DNA of 64,000 nucleotides from Solirubrobacter sp044865965 (GCA_044865965.1 JBIOTP010000097.1:6498-70497), one strand, 5' to 3'. Counted from the first letter of the stretch, positions 15,152 to 24,012 are shown. A program made the numbers and translations. The notes: generated by a model not told the origin, from the letters alone.

Positions 15152-16318
15152 TTACGCGGCGGCGGGCTCCTCGACGCGCCGCGGGAGCAGCGTCTCGCGC
15201 GCGATCACGAGCCGCTGGATCTGCGACGTGCCCTCGTAGAGCTGCATGATCTTGGCGTCGCGCATCAGCTTCTCGACGGGGTACTCCTTGATGAAGCCGT
15301 AGCCGCCGTAGACCTGGACGGCGTCCGTGGTGACCTCCATCGCGGTGTCCGCGGCGAAGCGCTTGGCGTGCGAGGACTCGATCGTGTTGCGCCGGCCTTG
15401 GTCGAGCAGGACGGCGGAGTGCCAGGTGGCCAGGCGCGAGAGGTGCACCTTGGTCGCCATGTCGGCGATCATGAACTGGATCGCCTGGTGCATCGCGATC
15501 GGCACGCCGAACTGCACGCGCTGCTTGGAGTACTCGGTGGCGAACTCGAACGCCGCGCGGGCGATGCCGGTGGCCATCGCCGCCACGCCGGGGCGCGTGC
15601 GGTCGAGCGTCATCATCGCGAGCTTGAAGCCCTTGTTCTCCTCGCCGATCAGGTGGCCGGCGGGGATCTCGGTCTCGTTGAACGTGATGGTCGCGGTGTT
15701 GGACGCCCGCTGGCCCATCTTGTCCTCCTTCTTGTCCACCGTGACCGTGTCGTCGCGGGGGACGAGGAAGCAGGAGATCCCGCGGTGGCCGGCGTCCTTG
15801 TCGGTCTTCGCGTAGACCGTGTAGTAGGAGGCGTAGCCGCCGTTGGTGATGAAGCACTTGGAGCCGTTGACGATCCACTTGTCGCCCTTGCGGACGGCGG
15901 TGGTGCGCATCCCGGAGACGTCGGAGCCGGCGTCCGGCTCGGTCAGGCAGAAGGAGGCGAACAGCGGCGCCTCGGTCAGCATCCCGAGGTACTTGGCCTT
16001 GAGCTCCTCCGAGCCGCCCAGCGCGAGGGGCGCGGTGGCCAGGCCGTTGGCGGCGATCGACGTGCCGATCCCCGAGCAGCCCCAGCCGAGCTCCTCCTCG
16101 ATCAGCGCGCCGTCCATGTAGGACACGCCCGGCCCGCCGTACTCCTCGCCGATGTGCGAGTTCATCAGCCCGAGCTCCCACGCCTTCTCGAGCACGGCCT
16201 GCGGCCACTCGCCGTCCTTGTCGTACTCCCAGGCCACAGGGCGCATCTCCCGCGCGGCGAAGTCGTGCGCCATCTCGCGCAACGCCTTCTGCTCGTCGGT
16301 CAGCGTGAAGTCCACCAC
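15152..16318 (-). CDS. Acyl-CoA dehydrogenase
   Basis: 388 aa, standard length. FAD and substrate segments CLTEPDAGSDVSG and KCFITNGGYA, the C-terminal signature QVYGGYGFIKEYPVEKLMRD, and catalytic Glu in LYEGTSQIQ. Performs the first step of beta-oxidation or branched-chain acyl-CoA oxidation with an electron-transfer flavoprotein. GTG start with GGAG 7 bases upstream; a second GTG follows immediately. A strong inverted repeat 25 bp upstream suggests control by a TetR-type fatty-acid repressor. Confidence 0.95.
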   Translation of the reverse strand: MVDFTLTDEQKALREMAHDFAAREMRPVAWEYDKDGEWPQAVLEKAWELGLMNSHIGEEYGGPGVSYMDGALIEEELGWGCSGIGTSIAANGLATAPLALGGSEELKAKYLGMLTEAPLFASFCLTEPDAGSDVSGMRTTAVRKGDKWIVNGSKCFITNGGYASYYTVYAKTDKDAGHRGISCFLVPRDDTVTVDKKEDKMGQRASNTATITFNETEIPAGHLIGEENKGFKLAMMTLDRTRPGVAAMATGIARAAFEFATEYSKQRVQFGVPIAMHQAIQFMIADMATKVHLSRLATWHSAVLLDQGRRNTIESSHAKRFAADTAMEVTTDAVQVYGGYGFIKEYPVEKLMRDAKIMQLYEGTSQIQRLVIARETLLPRRVEEPAAA

Positions 16319-16342
16319 GGTGTCGCTCCTTCGCGATGCCAG

Positions 16343-16360
16343 ATTGACTGGTCAGTCAAT
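16343..16360. promoter_or_regulatory. Operator-like inverted repeat upstream of acyl-CoA dehydrogenase
   Basis: ATTGACTG-GT-CAGTCAAT: perfect 8-bp arms with a 2-bp spacer. This arrangement is typical of TetR-family operators for fatty-acid degradation regulators, whose sites often contain TTGACTG/CAGTCAA-type arms. It lies close enough to the dehydrogenase start to block transcription. The cognate regulator is not in this window. Confidence 0.65.
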
Positions 16361-16441
16361 TCTACGGCAGCGTATACCCGACCCGCGCCGCACGGCGCGA
16401 AGAACTAGGCGAATGGCCGATCCACCCGCCACAATGGAGGC

Positions 16442-16714
16442 ATGCAGGATGCGCTCCCGATCGTGATCTTCGCCGTCGTCGGCGTCGCCGCCGTGGTCGC
16501 CGTCGGGACGCTGCTGGTGCGCGGCGCCTATGAGCAGATCGGCCGCGGCGGCCTGCTGGCCGAAGACGAGGCGTCGCCGACGACGGACGCCGCCCGGATA
16601 TTGGAGATCCGCCAGATGCTGGAGGCCCGCAACGCCCGCCGCGTCGCGCGCGGCGAGCCGCCGCTGGACGTCGACGCGGAGATCGAGCGGCGTCTGTCCG
16701 AGCTGGACGGGTAG
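16442..16714 (+). CDS. Small single-pass membrane protein
   Basis: 90 aa. One N-terminal membrane helix (IVIFAVVGVAAVVAVGTLLV), then a cytoplasmic, charged helical tail (ILEIRQMLEARNARRVARGE, VDAEIERRLSELDG). The layout resembles small SHOCT-like membrane proteins. Function unknown. Followed 10 bp later by the acidic protein gene, so probably co-transcribed. Confidence 0.7.
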   Translation: MQDALPIVIFAVVGVAAVVAVGTLLVRGAYEQIGRGGLLAEDEASPTTDAARILEIRQMLEARNARRVARGEPPLDVDAEIERRLSELDG

Positions 16715-16724
16715 CCTGCCGCCC

Positions 16725-17036
16725 ATGGCAGCCCTGCGCCGCTTCGACCTCGAGGAGCTCATCACCCGCCCGGGCACCTACTTCAACCCGCAGACGGAGA
16801 TCGTGCTGGTCGTGGACGACTCCGCGAGCGTCGACCTCGAGCTGATCGAGGACGACGAGGACGAGGGCGGGGAGTGGATCCTGCTCGGCGACGACGCCGC
16901 CGTCGACGAGCACCGCCGTGACGAGCTGGTCGAGGCGTTCGAGACCCGCCGAGCCCGCGCCGCCGCCCGCGAGAACCCCGACGAGGACATCGTGGACGAG
17001 GAGGAGGAGCTCGAGCCGGACGAGGACGAGTTCTAG
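16725..17036 (+). CDS. Acidic hypothetical protein
   Basis: 103 aa. The N-terminus (RRFDLEELITRPGTYFNPQT) is followed by a predicted beta strand (EIVLVVDDSASVDLELI) and a strongly acidic tail with EEEELEPDEDEF at the very end. No known motif. It ends 2 bp before the convergent antiporter gene. The compositional contrast between the first 40 residues and the tail suggests a small domain with a disordered acidic extension. Confidence 0.65.
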   Translation: MAALRRFDLEELITRPGTYFNPQTEIVLVVDDSASVDLELIEDDEDEGGEWILLGDDAAVDEHRRDELVEAFETRRARAAARENPDEDIVDEEEELEPDEDEF

Positions 17037-17038
17037 AT

Positions 17039-18172
17039 CTACACGAAGAAGAAGACCACGCCGAGCACGACGTAGACCGCGAGGAGCTGCAGCCCCTCGA
17101 ACCACGTCGTCTCGCCCTCGTGCGTGACGTGGGTGGCGATGATCACGGCCAGCAGGATCGCGCCCAGCTCCAGCGAGCTGAACTCGAGCGCCATCGGGAA
17201 CGGCCCGATCACGAACGAGAAGAGCACCAGCACCGGGACGGCGAACAGCGCGATCTGCGCGCTCGAGCCGATCGCGATGCCGATCGACAGGTCGAGCTTG
17301 TCGCGCGCCGCGAAGTAGACGGCGACCCAGTGCTCGGCCGCGTTGCCCACGATCGCCACCACGATCAGGCTGACGAAGAACGGCGACAGGCCGATGCCCG
17401 CCGACGCCTCCTCGATCGAGCCGACGAGGATCTCCGACATCACGCCCACCGCCGCGCCGGCGATCGCGAGCGCGAGCATGCTGCGGCGGATCGACCAGGC
17501 GTGATGCACCTCTTCCTCCTCGTCCATCTGCGGGTTGAAGAGGTCGCGGTGCGTCTTGAGCGAGAACCACAGCCCGGCGCCGTAGGAGGCGAGCAGGACG
17601 ACCGAGACGAGCGCCGACATCAGCTCGACGTCGCTCGAGAAGCGCGGCGCCTCCTCGGCCGGCCGCGGCAGCGAGTCGCCGGTCGCCAGCAGGAACAGCC
17701 CCGGCAGCAGGATCGCGACGCACGCCAGCAGCAGCAGCGTGGACTGGGAGCTCGCGATCGTGGCCAGGAACCTCTGCCGGTCGCGCCCCCAGCCGCCGAT
17801 CAGCATCGAGGCGCCCATCACGAGCAGCAGGTTGCCGAGGATCGAGCCGACGAGCGACGCCTTGACGACCTCGTGCAGGCCGGCATCCAGCGCGAACATC
17901 GCGATGATCAGCTCCGGCGCGTTGCCGAACGTGACATTGAGCAGCCCGCCGATCCCCGGCCCGGCGCGCGCCGCGAGCTCCTCCGTCGCCCGCCCCATCA
18001 GGGCCGCGGTCGGCACGACGCCCAGCGCGGAGGAGAAGAACACGATCGTGGCGCCCGCCTCGGCCAGGTCCAGCGCGACGGCGATCGGGATGAACGGGAC
18101 CAGGAGGTACGGCCAGCCCTGCCCGCTGAACAGGAAGCGCCGCAGATTGAACGGGACGCGTTCGGCGGTCAC
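17039..18172 (-). CDS. Calcium/cation:proton antiporter (CaCA/CAX family)
   Basis: 377 aa, about 11 membrane helices. Both alpha repeats are present: NVTFGNAPELIIAMFAL and IVGNAAEHWVAVYFA, the two inverted GNxxE motifs that bind the cation. An acidic loop (MDEEEEVHHAW) separates the halves. Probably exports Ca2+ in exchange for protons. GTG start, 43 bp after the lipoprotein gene on the same strand. Confidence 0.9.
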   Translation of the reverse strand: MTAERVPFNLRRFLFSGQGWPYLLVPFIPIAVALDLAEAGATIVFFSSALGVVPTAALMGRATEELAARAGPGIGGLLNVTFGNAPELIIAMFALDAGLHEVVKASLVGSILGNLLLVMGASMLIGGWGRDRQRFLATIASSQSTLLLLACVAILLPGLFLLATGDSLPRPAEEAPRFSSDVELMSALVSVVLLASYGAGLWFSLKTHRDLFNPQMDEEEEVHHAWSIRRSMLALAIAGAAVGVMSEILVGSIEEASAGIGLSPFFVSLIVVAIVGNAAEHWVAVYFAARDKLDLSIGIAIGSSAQIALFAVPVLVLFSFVIGPFPMALEFSSLELGAILLAVIIATHVTHEGETTWFEGLQLLAVYVVLGVVFFFV

Positions 18173-18215
18173 CGCCGCCGAGCCTACTGCGATCCGAAGA
18201 TGAGAGTCGGCTGAG

Positions 18216-19004
18216 CTAGGAGTGGTCGAGCGCCTTCAGGAGCTCGCTGAACGGCCGCGCGTGCTCGGGCTCCGGGATCTTCTGGTCCTCGCCGACCCGC
18301 GCGAGGCTGAGATCGAGCGTGAAGCGCGCGTCCCGTGTCGCGCCGGCCACCGTGAGGCGGCGCAGGACGTGATCTGCGGCGCCGGTGTAGATCGCGACCG
18401 ACACCCGCTTGGCGGCGGCGATCGCCCGGGAGCGATCGGCGGGCGTGAGCTTCTCTCCGGCGCCCGGCAGGCTGAGCGCGCGCGAGAGCCGCTCGACGTC
18501 GTCGATCACGCGCGCGACGTCGGCGTCGCCGGTGATCTTGATGGTGTCGCCCGCGGCCGTCTGGCGCGGATCGCGCAGCCAGCGCGTGAGGTCGATCCGG
18601 CCCTTCGCCGCGAGCGCCTGCTCGTAGCCGGCGGCCACCTGGCGGGCGAGGAGGTCGGCCACCTCGTAATCGACGCCCTGCAGCCCCACGTAGCCCTTCT
18701 CGCCGGTCCAGGTCGCGCTCGCCGTGTAGCGCTCGCCGCCCTCGTCGACCTTGCCGGCGAGGTGGAACTTCGGCAGCCGGCCGTCCTGGCTGACGTAGGC
18801 GCCGGTGAGCCGCGCCGTCACGTGGCTCTCGGCGTCGACCGTCAGCCGCGCGTCGATGCTCGCCGACTTCATCTGGCCGAGGTTGTCGAGCGTGTCGCGC
18901 AGGACGGCGTCGACGTTCGTGCCCGAGTTGGCGAGCTCGGGGCCCCCGCCGCAACCGGCGATCAGGCCCACGGCGACCAAGAGTGCGAGCAGGCGCGGCA
19001 ACAT
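18216..19004 (-). CDS. LppX/LprG-like lipoprotein
   Basis: About 262 aa. Lipoprotein signal LLALLVAVGLIAGC (lipobox IAGC). The mature part has alternating beta strands and the DAVLRDTLDNLGQMKSASID / WTGEKGYVGLQGVDYEV pattern of the actinobacterial LppX/LprAFG-type lipid-carrier fold. Probably anchored outside the membrane; it may carry a lipid or sense the envelope. The start lies 30 bp from the divergent start at 19035. An alternative ATG about 24 bp upstream gives a slightly longer leader. Confidence 0.7.
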   Translation of the reverse strand: MLPRLLALLVAVGLIAGCGGGPELANSGTNVDAVLRDTLDNLGQMKSASIDARLTVDAESHVTARLTGAYVSQDGRLPKFHLAGKVDEGGERYTASATWTGEKGYVGLQGVDYEVADLLARQVAAGYEQALAAKGRIDLTRWLRDPRQTAAGDTIKITGDADVARVIDDVERLSRALSLPGAGEKLTPADRSRAIAAAKRVSVAIYTGAADHVLRRLTVAGATRDARFTLDLSLARVGEDQKIPEPEHARPFSELLKALDHS

Positions 19005-19034
19005 CGGCAGGGGAGGCGAGCCTAGCATTGGGGA

Positions 19035-20375
19035 GTGGCGCCGAGACGGACCTGCTGTTGCGCGCTCGTGGCGATCCTCTGCAGCCTCGCGGCCGCGCCG
19101 GCGGCCGCGGCGGCCGCCCGCACGACGGTGATCGGGGAGCTCGAGCGGCTGGCGCCGCCGGACTACGCGGCCAAGCGGGCGGCCTACGAGCATGCGAAGG
19201 ACCTGGTCAAGCGGCTGCGCGGGGTGCGCCGGGCGGAGCTCGGGGGCGTCGTGGCCGACCTCGAGAACATGGCGTCGCGCCACCAGCTCACGGCGTCCCG
19301 GCTCGGCCCGCTGTGGCTCACGCTGGAGCGCAACATCCAGTGGTGGACGACGAGCCCGCTGCTGGCCGACGGCCAGCGCGTCGGCTTCCCGGATTCCGAG
19401 CTCGTCTGGCAGGAGTACCGCGGCCACGGGATCCAGCTCCAGTGGCTGGCGACGTTCGGCAAGCTCAACGGCCTGTGGACGGGCGGCCGCCGCTACGACG
19501 CGCGCGCCGGGCGGCTGATCGACGAGATCCTGCCGCTCGCGAGCGAGCGCGCCGGCGGGCTGGCGTGGGAGTACCTGTTCCCGTTCGACGGCCAGCGGCC
19601 GCCGTGGGTCAGCTCGCTCGCGCAGGGCACCGGCCTGCAGGCGCTCGCACGCGCGGCGATCCGGCTCGGCCGGCAGGCCGACGTCCTGCCCGCCGCCCAG
19701 CGCGGGCTCGGCATCTTCCTGACCACGCCGCCCGAGGGCGTGCGCGTGGACGCCGACGGCGGCGCGCACTACCTGCAGTACTCCGGGCTGCCCGAGCTGC
19801 GCGTCCTCAACGGCTTCATCCAGTCGCTCGTGGGGCTGTTCGACTACGCCGGGCTGACCGGCGACCCCACCGCGCGCAACCTGTTCGCGGCCGGCGACGC
19901 TGCGGCGCGCGCGGAGGTCCCGCGGTTCGACACCGGCGCCTGGTCGCTGTACTCGCGCGGGTCGCTGACGCGCGAGTCCGACCTCGGCTATCACCGGCTC
20001 CTGCGCGACTTCCTGGGCCAGCTGTGCTCGCGCACGGGCGCGCTCGAGTACTGCAGCGCGGCCCAGCACTTCACCGGCTATCTGACGATCCCGCCCGTGC
20101 TCGCGCTCCTGCCGTCCACGCTGCGGGCCGGCCGCGAGGGGCGGCTGCGGTTCAAGCTCTCGAAGATCGCGCGCCTGAGCGTGCGCGTGGCGCGCGGGGA
20201 CAAAGTGGTCTTGGCGCGGACCCTCGGCGCGGTCGGGCGCGGCACGCGGTCGCTGGAGTGGCGGGTGCCGCGGCGCACCGGCGAGTACATGCTGACGGTG
20301 TCGGCGACCGACCTCGCCGGCAACCCGGCCGCGGTCACCGGGACCGTGGAGGTGACCCGGAAGAGGGACTCCTAG
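19035..20375 (+). CDS. D-glucuronyl C5-epimerase-like secreted protein
   Basis: About 446 aa. Signal peptide (residues 1-28). The central alpha/alpha-barrel resembles the C-terminal domain of glucuronyl C5-epimerases (EYRGHGIQLQWLATFGKLNGL; WEYLFPFDGQRPPWVSSLAQGTGLQALARA; LQYSGLPELRVLNGFIQSLVGLFDY). The last ~80 residues are an Ig/FlgD-like beta domain (GEYMLTVSATDLAGN). Could epimerise uronic acids in a cell-surface or foreign polysaccharide; bacterial members are poorly characterised. GTG start. Confidence 0.75.
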   Translation: MAPRRTCCCALVAILCSLAAAPAAAAAARTTVIGELERLAPPDYAAKRAAYEHAKDLVKRLRGVRRAELGGVVADLENMASRHQLTASRLGPLWLTLERNIQWWTTSPLLADGQRVGFPDSELVWQEYRGHGIQLQWLATFGKLNGLWTGGRRYDARAGRLIDEILPLASERAGGLAWEYLFPFDGQRPPWVSSLAQGTGLQALARAAIRLGRQADVLPAAQRGLGIFLTTPPEGVRVDADGGAHYLQYSGLPELRVLNGFIQSLVGLFDYAGLTGDPTARNLFAAGDAAARAEVPRFDTGAWSLYSRGSLTRESDLGYHRLLRDFLGQLCSRTGALEYCSAAQHFTGYLTIPPVLALLPSTLRAGREGRLRFKLSKIARLSVRVARGDKVVLARTLGAVGRGTRSLEWRVPRRTGEYMLTVSATDLAGNPAAVTGTVEVTRKRDS

Positions 20376-20390
20376 ACTGCGCTGCTCGCC

Positions 20391-21563
20391 ATGCGGCCGC
20401 GGACCATCCTCTACACGGGCAAGGGCGGCGTCGGGAAGACCTCCGTGGCGGCCGCCACCGCCCGCCGCTGCGCGGCCGCCGGCGCGCGCACAATCGTGCT
20501 CTCCACCGATCCCGCGCACTCGCTGGCCGACGCGCTGCAGGCGGACGTCGGCGGCGAGCCCGCCGAGGCCGGCGGCGGCCTGTTCGCGCAGCAGGTGCAG
20601 GCGCAGGACGAGCTCGAGCGCCACTGGAGCGCGGTGTCGGGCTGGCTCGGCGGCCTGCTGATGGAGCGCGGCGTGGACCGCATCGCCGCCGAGGAGCTGA
20701 CCGTGCCGCCGGGCGGCGACGAGCTGTTCTCGCTGCTGCAGATCAAGCGCCACGTCGAGTCGGGCGACTGGGACGTGGTCGTCGTCGACTGCGCGCCGAC
20801 CGGCGAGACGCTGCGGCTGCTGTCCTTCCCCGACGCAGCCCGCTGGTGGCTCGACAAGGTGTTCGGGCGCGAGCAGGCGGTGATGTCGGCGGCGCGCCCG
20901 CTCGCGCGCATGTTCCTCGACATGTCGCTGCCGGACGAGCGCGTGCTGGCCGAGATCCAGCGGCTCGTCGGGAACCTGATCGCGATGCACGAGCTGCTGC
21001 GCGACGCGTCGCGGGTGTCGATGCGGCTCGTGATGACGCCCGACCGGATGGTCGTCGCGGAGGCGATGCGGACGTTCACCTACCTGAACCTGTACGGCTA
21101 CCTGACCGACGCGGTGATCGTGAACCGGGTCTTCCCGGACGAGCTGGCCGACGGCTACTTCGGCGGCTGGCATGCGGTCCAGCGCGAGCAGCTCGCGCTC
21201 GTGGAGTCCGGCTTCGCGCCCGTCCCGCTGCTGCGTGCGCCGTACTTCGCCCACGAGGTGATCGGCCCCGCGCGGCTCGACGAGCTGGGCGAGGCGCTGT
21301 TCGGGGAGAGCGACGGCGCCGCGATCCTTCACGAGCGCCTCACCCAGGAGCTGCGCGTCGACGACGGCCTCGCCGAGCTGCGCCTGGACCTGCCGTTCGC
21401 GCGCAAGGGCGACGTCGCGCTCAAGAAGATCGGGCTGGAGCTGGTGGTGCGCGTCGACGGGCAGAAGCGCACGATCGTGCTCCCGGGCGCGCTCGCGGGA
21501 TTCCGGCCGACCTCGGCGACGCTCGCCGACGGGTCGCTCGTGGTTGGATTCGAGCATGGGTGA
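20391..21563 (+). CDS. ArsA/GET3-family ATPase
   Basis: 390 aa. Deviant Walker A TGKGGVGKTSVAAA, switch I STDPAHSLADAL, switch II VVVVDCAPTGETLRLL, and a C-terminal small beta domain (KGDVALKKIGLELVVRVDG) of the ArsA-HSP20-like type. No arsenite efflux gene is nearby and no CxxC zinc clasp is seen, so arsenic export is unlikely. Bacterial members probably act as protein-targeting or chaperone ATPases. Starts 15 bp after the epimerase-like gene and overlaps the next gene by 8 bp. Confidence 0.88.
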   Translation: MRPRTILYTGKGGVGKTSVAAATARRCAAAGARTIVLSTDPAHSLADALQADVGGEPAEAGGGLFAQQVQAQDELERHWSAVSGWLGGLLMERGVDRIAAEELTVPPGGDELFSLLQIKRHVESGDWDVVVVDCAPTGETLRLLSFPDAARWWLDKVFGREQAVMSAARPLARMFLDMSLPDERVLAEIQRLVGNLIAMHELLRDASRVSMRLVMTPDRMVVAEAMRTFTYLNLYGYLTDAVIVNRVFPDELADGYFGGWHAVQREQLALVESGFAPVPLLRAPYFAHEVIGPARLDELGEALFGESDGAAILHERLTQELRVDDGLAELRLDLPFARKGDVALKKIGLELVVRVDGQKRTIVLPGALAGFRPTSATLADGSLVVGFEHG

Positions 21564-21894
21564 GGACGAGCGCGAGGCGTTCGAGGCGGCCGAGCGGCTG
21601 GTCCGCGAGGCGCACGCGCGCGCCGAGGAGGCCGCGCGCTCGGCGGACGTGCCGCCCGCCGGCTGGCAGGTGCCGGGCTCGTCCGCGGACCGGCCGCCGT
21701 TTCCGGACCTCTCGGCGCTGATGGGGCTGCTGGAGACGGTCCGCGGCGCGATCCCGCCGGAGCTCGCCCGCCAGCTCGCCGATGCGCTGCGCGAGCTCCT
21801 GATCGCGATCCGGGCGATCCTCGACTACTCGATCGAGCGCCTCGAGCGCCGCCCGCCGCCCGAGCCGAGCGTGGAGGACATCCCGATCCGGTGA
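21556..21894 (+). CDS. Small hypothetical protein coupled to the ArsA-like ATPase
   Basis: 112 aa. Charged helical N-terminus (EREAFEAAERLVREAHARAE), a Pro-rich middle, then an amphipathic/hydrophobic helix (ELARQLADALRELLIAIRAI) and a Pro tail. No membrane helix is certain. The start overlaps the ATPase stop and the end overlaps the next gene (GTGA), so it is probably a partner of one of the two. Function unknown. Confidence 0.65.
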   Translation: MGEDEREAFEAAERLVREAHARAEEAARSADVPPAGWQVPGSSADRPPFPDLSALMGLLETVRGAIPPELARQLADALRELLIAIRAILDYSIERLERRPPPEPSVEDIPIR

Positions 21895-22565
21895 ACCTGC
21901 GCCGCGACTTGATCGCGCTCCCGCCCGAGATGCGGCTGACGGGGATCGCCGCCGCCGCGCTCGCGCTCTCGCTGCTGCTGCCGTGGTACGACAAGGCGTT
22001 CTTCGTCTCCGGGCGCGTGGTGCACGACAGCCTGAGCGCGTTCGGGGTCTTCACGTTCGTGGAGGCGGCCGTGCTGCTGGTCGCGTTCGCGGTGCTGTTC
22101 CTCGTCTGGGCCCGCTCGCAGCGCAAGGCGTTCCACCTGCCGGGCGGCGACGGGGCGGCGATCACGCTCGCCGGCGGCTGGGCGGCGCTGCTGCTCGTGT
22201 GGCGGCTGTTCGACAAGCCCGACATCTCGGGTCCGGGGGCGACGATCGGCATCCAGTGGGGGATCTTCGGCGCGCTGCTGGCGGCCGGCGCGCTGATCGT
22301 GGCGGGCGCGCGCGTGCGAGCCGCGCACCGGCCCGAGCCGCCGAACCCGGTGGCCGAGGAGGTCGAGTGGGTCGCCCCGGCGCGCCCGCAGCCCGAGCCG
22401 CGGCCGGACCGCCGCCCGCGCGATCGGGATGCCTTCACCGAGGCGTTCCGCGAGCGGCCGGGCTGGGAGGGCGAGCCGGGCGAGGCGCCGGCGCGCCGGC
22501 GCCCGCCCGAGCCGGCGACCGAGGACGAGCCTCCGCCCGGCGACGACGCACCCCGGCTGTTCTGA
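21891..22565 (+). CDS. Four-helix membrane protein with polar Pro/Arg tail
   Basis: 224 aa from GTG. Hydrophobic segments at about residues 18-34, 50-72, 86-102 and 114-134, then a ~90-residue cytoplasmic tail rich in Pro, Arg and Glu. No catalytic motif. Part of the epimerase-ATPase-small protein transcription unit. Its stop lies at the edge of a tandem hairpin repeat. Confidence 0.7.
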   Translation: MNLRRDLIALPPEMRLTGIAAAALALSLLLPWYDKAFFVSGRVVHDSLSAFGVFTFVEAAVLLVAFAVLFLVWARSQRKAFHLPGGDGAAITLAGGWAALLLVWRLFDKPDISGPGATIGIQWGIFGALLAAGALIVAGARVRAAHRPEPPNPVAEEVEWVAPARPQPEPRPDRRPRDRDAFTEAFRERPGWEGEPGEAPARRRPPEPATEDEPPPGDDAPRLF

Positions 22566-22566
22566 C

Positions 22567-22628
22567 GCGCAACCCGCGCCGTCGCGGGCCCCCCGGCCGT
22601 TCTGGCGCAACCCGCGCCGTCGCGGGCC
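22567..22628. terminator. Duplicated hairpin between two plus-strand genes
   Basis: Two near-identical 24-bp blocks (22567-22590 and 22606-22628, the second one base shorter in its leading GCG run) each contain CCCGCG-ccgt-CGCGGG, a 6-bp GC stem with a 4-nt loop. The duplication also carries the TTCTG preceding each block, including the stop region of the membrane-protein gene. Probably tandem transcription terminators or a slippage product. Confidence 0.55.
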
Positions 22629-22640
22629 GTTCTTGTGACG

Positions 22641-24008
22641 ATGCGCCGTCCCGTCCTCGCCCTCGTCCTCGCCGCCTCGGCGCTCGCCCCCTCCGCCGCC
22701 GCCGCCGCGCCGCCCTGGTCGCCGCCGCAGACGCTCTCCTCGCCGCACCTCTTCGTCGACGTCCCGACGGTTGGCTTTGCCGGCAACGGCGACGGGCTCG
22801 CGACCTGGCGGACGCAGGACGGGATCGGCGACCAGGCGACCGGCTCCGTCGACGGCGCCGCGCTCGCGCACGGCGCCGCGACATTCGGCGCCGAGTCCAC
22901 ACTCGCCGCCGGTCCGCGGCCGAGCCTCGTCTCGCCCCCGGTCTTCTACGGCCGGGGCGGTCGCGCGCTGGTGGCCACGCAACGCCCGGTGTCGTCCGAC
23001 CCCGCCGAGCAGCGGGTGCGCCTCGCGGCGGTGTTCGGACGCGTGCCGCGCTTCTTCGCGCCCCACACGATCGCCGTCCAGCGGGGGCTGCGCGGCGCGC
23101 AGCTCGCCGCGGACTCCTCGGGCGACGCCGCGATCGCCTGGTTCCAGGACCGCGGGGTCACCACGGATCGCGTCTACGTCTCGCTCCGGCGCATCGGCGG
23201 TCAGTTCGGTCCGCCGGTGGAGCTCGGCCGTGGGCGCATCCGCTCGGTGTCGGTCGCCGTCTCGCCGCGGGGCGACGTGCTGGTCGCCTGGGACGCGCGC
23301 GGCGTCGTGCGCGCGCGCGTCAAGCCGCGGTCGCGCTCGCGCTTCGGCCCGACCGACACGATCGCCTCGGAGCCCACGTTCTTCGCCACCCTTCACACCG
23401 CGATCGCCCCCAACGGGCGCGCGTTCGTGGCCTGGGGCGCGCAGTTCCGCTCCGAGGGCGGGTCTACGGGGCCGGTCTTCTACGAGGTGGCGGTCCGGCC
23501 GTCAGGCGCCGCCCGCTTCCGCGCCGCGCAGCTGCTGGAGCGCCAGCCGGAGACGCAGATGCAGATGGGCCTGGACCTCGCGCTGGACGCCGTGGGCCAC
23601 GCGACGGTGGCGTGGACCGGCTGGGACGGCGCGCACTACCGCGTGCGCGCCGCCGCCACCGATCCGCGCCTGGTCTTCGGGGCGCCGCAGGACGTCTCAC
23701 CGCCGGGCGCGGATGCGTTCGAGGGGGCGCTCGCCGCCGCTCCCGACGGCCGCCGCCTGGTCGCGTGGACGACCGGCTCGGTCGAGGGCACCGGCGGCGC
23801 GCTGCTCGCCGCGCTCGCGCCGCCCGCCGGGCCGTTAGGCGCGCCGGAGACGGTATCCCCCGGCCTCGAGGCGCGCATCCCGGCTGCCGCCTACGACGCG
23901 CCCGGCGACCGCTGGGCGCTCGTGTGGAGCAACCGGCCGGCGGGCTCGAACGTCCCGCTCGCCGACGTGAGGACGTTCGCGCAGGCCGCGCTGCGCCCGG
24001 CGAGCTGA
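22641..24008 (+). CDS. Secreted beta-propeller-like protein
   Basis: 455 aa from ATG; a GTG two codons upstream is an alternative. Signal peptide to about residue 22 (ALAPSAAAAAP). The mature chain has recurring blade-like units with AxAWFQDxG, VLVAWDARGVV, FVAWGAQ and ATVAWTGWDG motifs at about 45-60 residue spacing, resembling WD40/sialidase-type repeats. Probably extracellular binding or structural; no catalytic residues recognised. Confidence 0.65.
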   Translation: MRRPVLALVLAASALAPSAAAAAPPWSPPQTLSSPHLFVDVPTVGFAGNGDGLATWRTQDGIGDQATGSVDGAALAHGAATFGAESTLAAGPRPSLVSPPVFYGRGGRALVATQRPVSSDPAEQRVRLAAVFGRVPRFFAPHTIAVQRGLRGAQLAADSSGDAAIAWFQDRGVTTDRVYVSLRRIGGQFGPPVELGRGRIRSVSVAVSPRGDVLVAWDARGVVRARVKPRSRSRFGPTDTIASEPTFFATLHTAIAPNGRAFVAWGAQFRSEGGSTGPVFYEVAVRPSGAARFRAAQLLERQPETQMQMGLDLALDAVGHATVAWTGWDGAHYRVRAAATDPRLVFGAPQDVSPPGADAFEGALAAAPDGRRLVAWTTGSVEGTGGALLAALAPPAGPLGAPETVSPGLEARIPAAAYDAPGDRWALVWSNRPAGSNVPLADVRTFAQAALRPAS

Positions 24009-24012
24009 GCGG

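Noticed and set aside
18216..21557. A minus-strand open frame of over 1,100 codons ending in a lipoprotein.
   Set aside because: Only the last ~262 codons have a signal and protein character. The rest is antisense to the epimerase-like and ArsA-like genes.
20391..21563. Arsenite-efflux ATPase function for the ArsA-like protein.
   Set aside because: No ArsB/ArsR neighbours and no arsenic-binding Cys residues. A general Get3/ArsA-family label is safer.
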